A stretch of 5,728 bases of DNA from Pseudomonadota bacterium (GTDB lineage Bacteria > Pseudomonadota > Gammaproteobacteria > Burkholderiales > Thiobacillaceae): positions 1-5,728 of the forward strand of contig JAKACL010000193.1 in assembly GCA_021821425.1 (NCBI GenBank), read 5' to 3'. The notes under the pieces were generated by a model. The model did no database searches. It had not been told where the DNA came from and worked only from the letters and a program-made list of their open reading frames with translations. A program made the translations under genes and the position numbers. Of this stretch, positions 4,462 to 5,728 are shown piece by piece (the stretch's first letter is position 1; each line of letters opens with the position of its first letter).

Positions 4462-5055
4462 ATGAATCGGAAGCGTGGATTCTGGATCGCTTTATGGGTG
4501 CTTCTCGTCGTCGTTACGGGATGGCTCGCATTCGGCTACGGCGGCATGGGCTACGGGCCGCGGCATGACTGGGGGCGGATGGGCGCCTGGGACGATGGCT
4601 ATCGTGCAGACGGCACTCGGGGCTGGTATGGCATGGGACCCGGAATGATGGGGAGCGCGGTGCCGGGCCATGGATGGGGCATGGGCAGGTTCCACGGGAT
4701 GATGGGCCCGTATGGCATGGGGATACCGGGGATGGGTTTTGGCATGACGCCCCCTGACCTGACGTCCGACCAGGCGCAGAAGATCGACCAGCTGCAGCAA
4801 GAGGCACTGGCGCGCAACCGCAGCCTGGCACAGCAGCTTTGGGCTGCGCAGGACACACTCAACCGTTTGCATGGGAGCGAGAAGCGGGACTGGGACGCGA
4901 TTCGCGCCGCCTCGCAGAAATTGTTCGATCTTCAGCGCCAGCAACTCGACGCCACGATCGACATGCAGCAAAAAATCGATGGCGTGCTGACGGATAGCCA
5001 GCGACGGGACATGGCGCGTTCCTGGCGGGGCTATGGATGGATGGGCGCGCAATAA
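4462..5055 (+). CDS. Spy/CpxP-like periplasmic protein with Met/Gly-rich insertion
   Basis: It encodes 197 residues. I chose ATG 4462, preceded by a purine-rich AAAGGGAAAGAG. The in-frame TTG 4444 is less likely. A hydrophobic segment (about 7-25) is either an uncleaved anchor or a signal peptide. Residues 26-96 are a low-complexity Gly/Met/Trp/Tyr region (GPGMMGS, HGMMGPYGMGIPGMGFGM). Residues 97-183 are a helical domain with two LTxxQ-type motifs, LTSDQ (100-104) and LTDSQ (176-180), the hallmark of the Spy/CpxP family. The middle is rich in Gln and charged residues (KIDQLQQEALARNRSLAQQL). Family members are periplasmic chaperone-like or metal-sensing proteins (Spy, CpxP, ZraP, CnrX). The long Met-rich insertion is atypical and suits Cu(I) binding (inference). 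It precedes the ATPase gene by 65 bases and may form one operon with it. Confidence 0.9.
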   Translation: MNRKRGFWIALWVLLVVVTGWLAFGYGGMGYGPRHDWGRMGAWDDGYRADGTRGWYGMGPGMMGSAVPGHGWGMGRFHGMMGPYGMGIPGMGFGMTPPDLTSDQAQKIDQLQQEALARNRSLAQQLWAAQDTLNRLHGSEKRDWDAIRAASQKLFDLQRQQLDATIDMQQKIDGVLTDSQRRDMARSWRGYGWMGAQ

Positions 5056-5110
5056 ATACCCTCTGAAGCGGATAGCCGCAGACAAGCGTCGATCGGATTG
5101 GGCAGATGAC

Positions 5111-5117
5111 GGAGAAG
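5111..5117 (+). promoter_or_regulatory. Ribosome binding site favouring the second ATG of the ATPase gene
   Basis: GGAGAAG lies three bases before ATG 5121 (six bases from GGAG). The first in-frame ATG (5106) has only a weak purine stretch before it. This supports a start at 5121. The alternative adds five residues (MTEKP). Confidence 0.55.
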
Positions 5118-5120
5118 CCG

Positions 5121-5728
5121 ATGGACGAACACGCCGGTCATATACACGCCCCCGCTGGAGGTCACGAACACGCCGCCCACACGCGGGGCGAGGCGCGGAA
5201 CCACGGCGGCCATGACCACGCGCACATGGTGGCGGATTTCAGGCAACGCTTCTGGATTTCGCTGGCGCTGACCGTTCCCATTCTGGCCTTGTCCCACGAC
5301 CTGTGGGGCATGCTCGGTCTGGCGGCGCCGGTGGCGTTTCGCGGCGACGCCTACGTGCTGTTCGGCTTCTCCAGCATCGTGTACTTCTATGGCGGCTGGC
5401 CGTTCCTGAAGGGCTTCGGCGACGAACTCCGGCAACGGCAGCCGGGCATGATGACGCTGATCGCGGTGGCCATCAGCGCGGCCTACTTCTATTCCAGCGC
5501 GGTCACCTTCGGCCTGGCCGGCATGGGCTTCTACTGGGAGCTCGCGACCCTGATCGACATCATGCTGCTCGGCCACTGGATCGAGATGAAGTCGGTGCTC
5601 GGTGCCTCCGGCGCGCTCGAAGCCCTGGTGCGGCTGCTGCCTGCCGAAGCGCACCGCCTGCGGCCGGACGGCAACACCGAGGACATCCCCGTCGGCGACG
5701 TCGCGCCCGGTGACCGCATTCTGGTGAA
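5121..5728 (+). CDS. CopB-like heavy-metal P-type ATPase, N-terminal part (3' end outside window)
   Basis: The frame is open to the window end and gives 202 complete residues. ATG 5106 is an alternative start. The N-terminus is His-rich, with ten His in residues 1-35 (HAGHIHA, GGHEHAAH, HGGHDHAH). There is no CxxC heavy-metal-associated domain, which is typical of the CopB type of P1B ATPases. Four hydrophobic segments follow: about 44-59, 77-95, 110-126 and 137-151. Then comes GHWIEMKSVLGASGALEALVRLLPAEAHRL (151-180), a region well conserved before the actuator domain in P1B pumps, and the start of that domain (VGDVAPGDRILV, 191-202). The phosphorylation loop and the CPx/CPH metal-binding motif lie outside, so Cu(I), Cu(II), Ag(I) or another metal cannot be settled here. 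Inner-membrane efflux is the likely role. It is probably co-transcribed with the Spy-like gene. Confidence 0.93.
   Translation, partial: MDEHAGHIHAPAGGHEHAAHTRGEARNHGGHDHAHMVADFRQRFWISLALTVPILALSHDLWGMLGLAAPVAFRGDAYVLFGFSSIVYFYGGWPFLKGFGDELRQRQPGMMTLIAVAISAAYFYSSAVTFGLAGMGFYWELATLIDIMLLGHWIEMKSVLGASGALEALVRLLPAEAHRLRPDGNTEDIPVGDVAPGDRILV

Noticed and set aside
5031..5654. Reverse-strand open frame of 207 residues opposite the ATPase
   Set aside because: The + strand encodes conserved P-type ATPase sequence here. The reverse frame is rich in His/Arg/Gln without a domain.

Overview
The window looks like part of a metal-handling (most likely copper) gene cluster from a high-GC Gram-negative bacterium. 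I would guess a beta- or gammaproteobacterium. The reasons are strong codon bias toward G/C in the larger genes, many Sec signal peptides for periplasmic export, a CueO/CopA-like multicopper oxidase, a Spy/CpxP-like protein and a CopB-like P-type ATPase. The species cannot be named from the sequence alone. All ten genes I support are on the + strand. The long reverse-strand open frames look like high-GC shadows.

Layout. 1-843: C-terminal 280 residues of a multicopper oxidase, start outside the window. 886-1044: a 52-residue Met/Gly-rich single-pass membrane peptide. 1185-1412: a 75-residue thioredoxin-fold protein with one active-site cysteine. 1501-2490: a secreted YVTN-type beta-propeller, ending in an intrinsic terminator whose stem contains the stop codon. 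2553-2909 and 2938-3417: two small secreted proteins, one Met/His-rich and helical, one apparently beta-rich. 3549-3944: an extremely Met-rich secreted protein (26 Met in about 103 mature residues). 4155-4394: a membrane peptide with a C-terminal SHOCT domain, paralogous to the one at 886. 4462-5055: a Spy/CpxP-like protein with a Met/Gly-rich insertion. 5121-5728: the start of a CopB-like P1B ATPase with a His-rich N-terminus, cut by the window end.

How they may work together (inference). The oxidase would oxidise Cu(I) in the periplasm, the ATPase would move copper out of the cytoplasm, and the Met-rich proteins would bind or buffer Cu(I) in the periplasm. The thioredoxin-like protein and the beta-propeller may be assembly, sensing or redox accessories. 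Methionine-rich Gly-Met-Met-Gly motifs recur in otherwise unrelated proteins of the window, which is the strongest internal argument that they share a ligand.

Non-coding content. No gap exceeds 210 bases. The most structured gap is 1413-1500, which contains mutually exclusive stem-loops between the thioredoxin-like and beta-propeller genes. A perfect 13-bp hairpin lies inside the thioredoxin-like gene, a dyad lies just before its ribosome binding site, and a REP-like repeat remnant sits at about 4021-4080. No tRNA, rRNA, CRISPR array or insertion sequence was seen.
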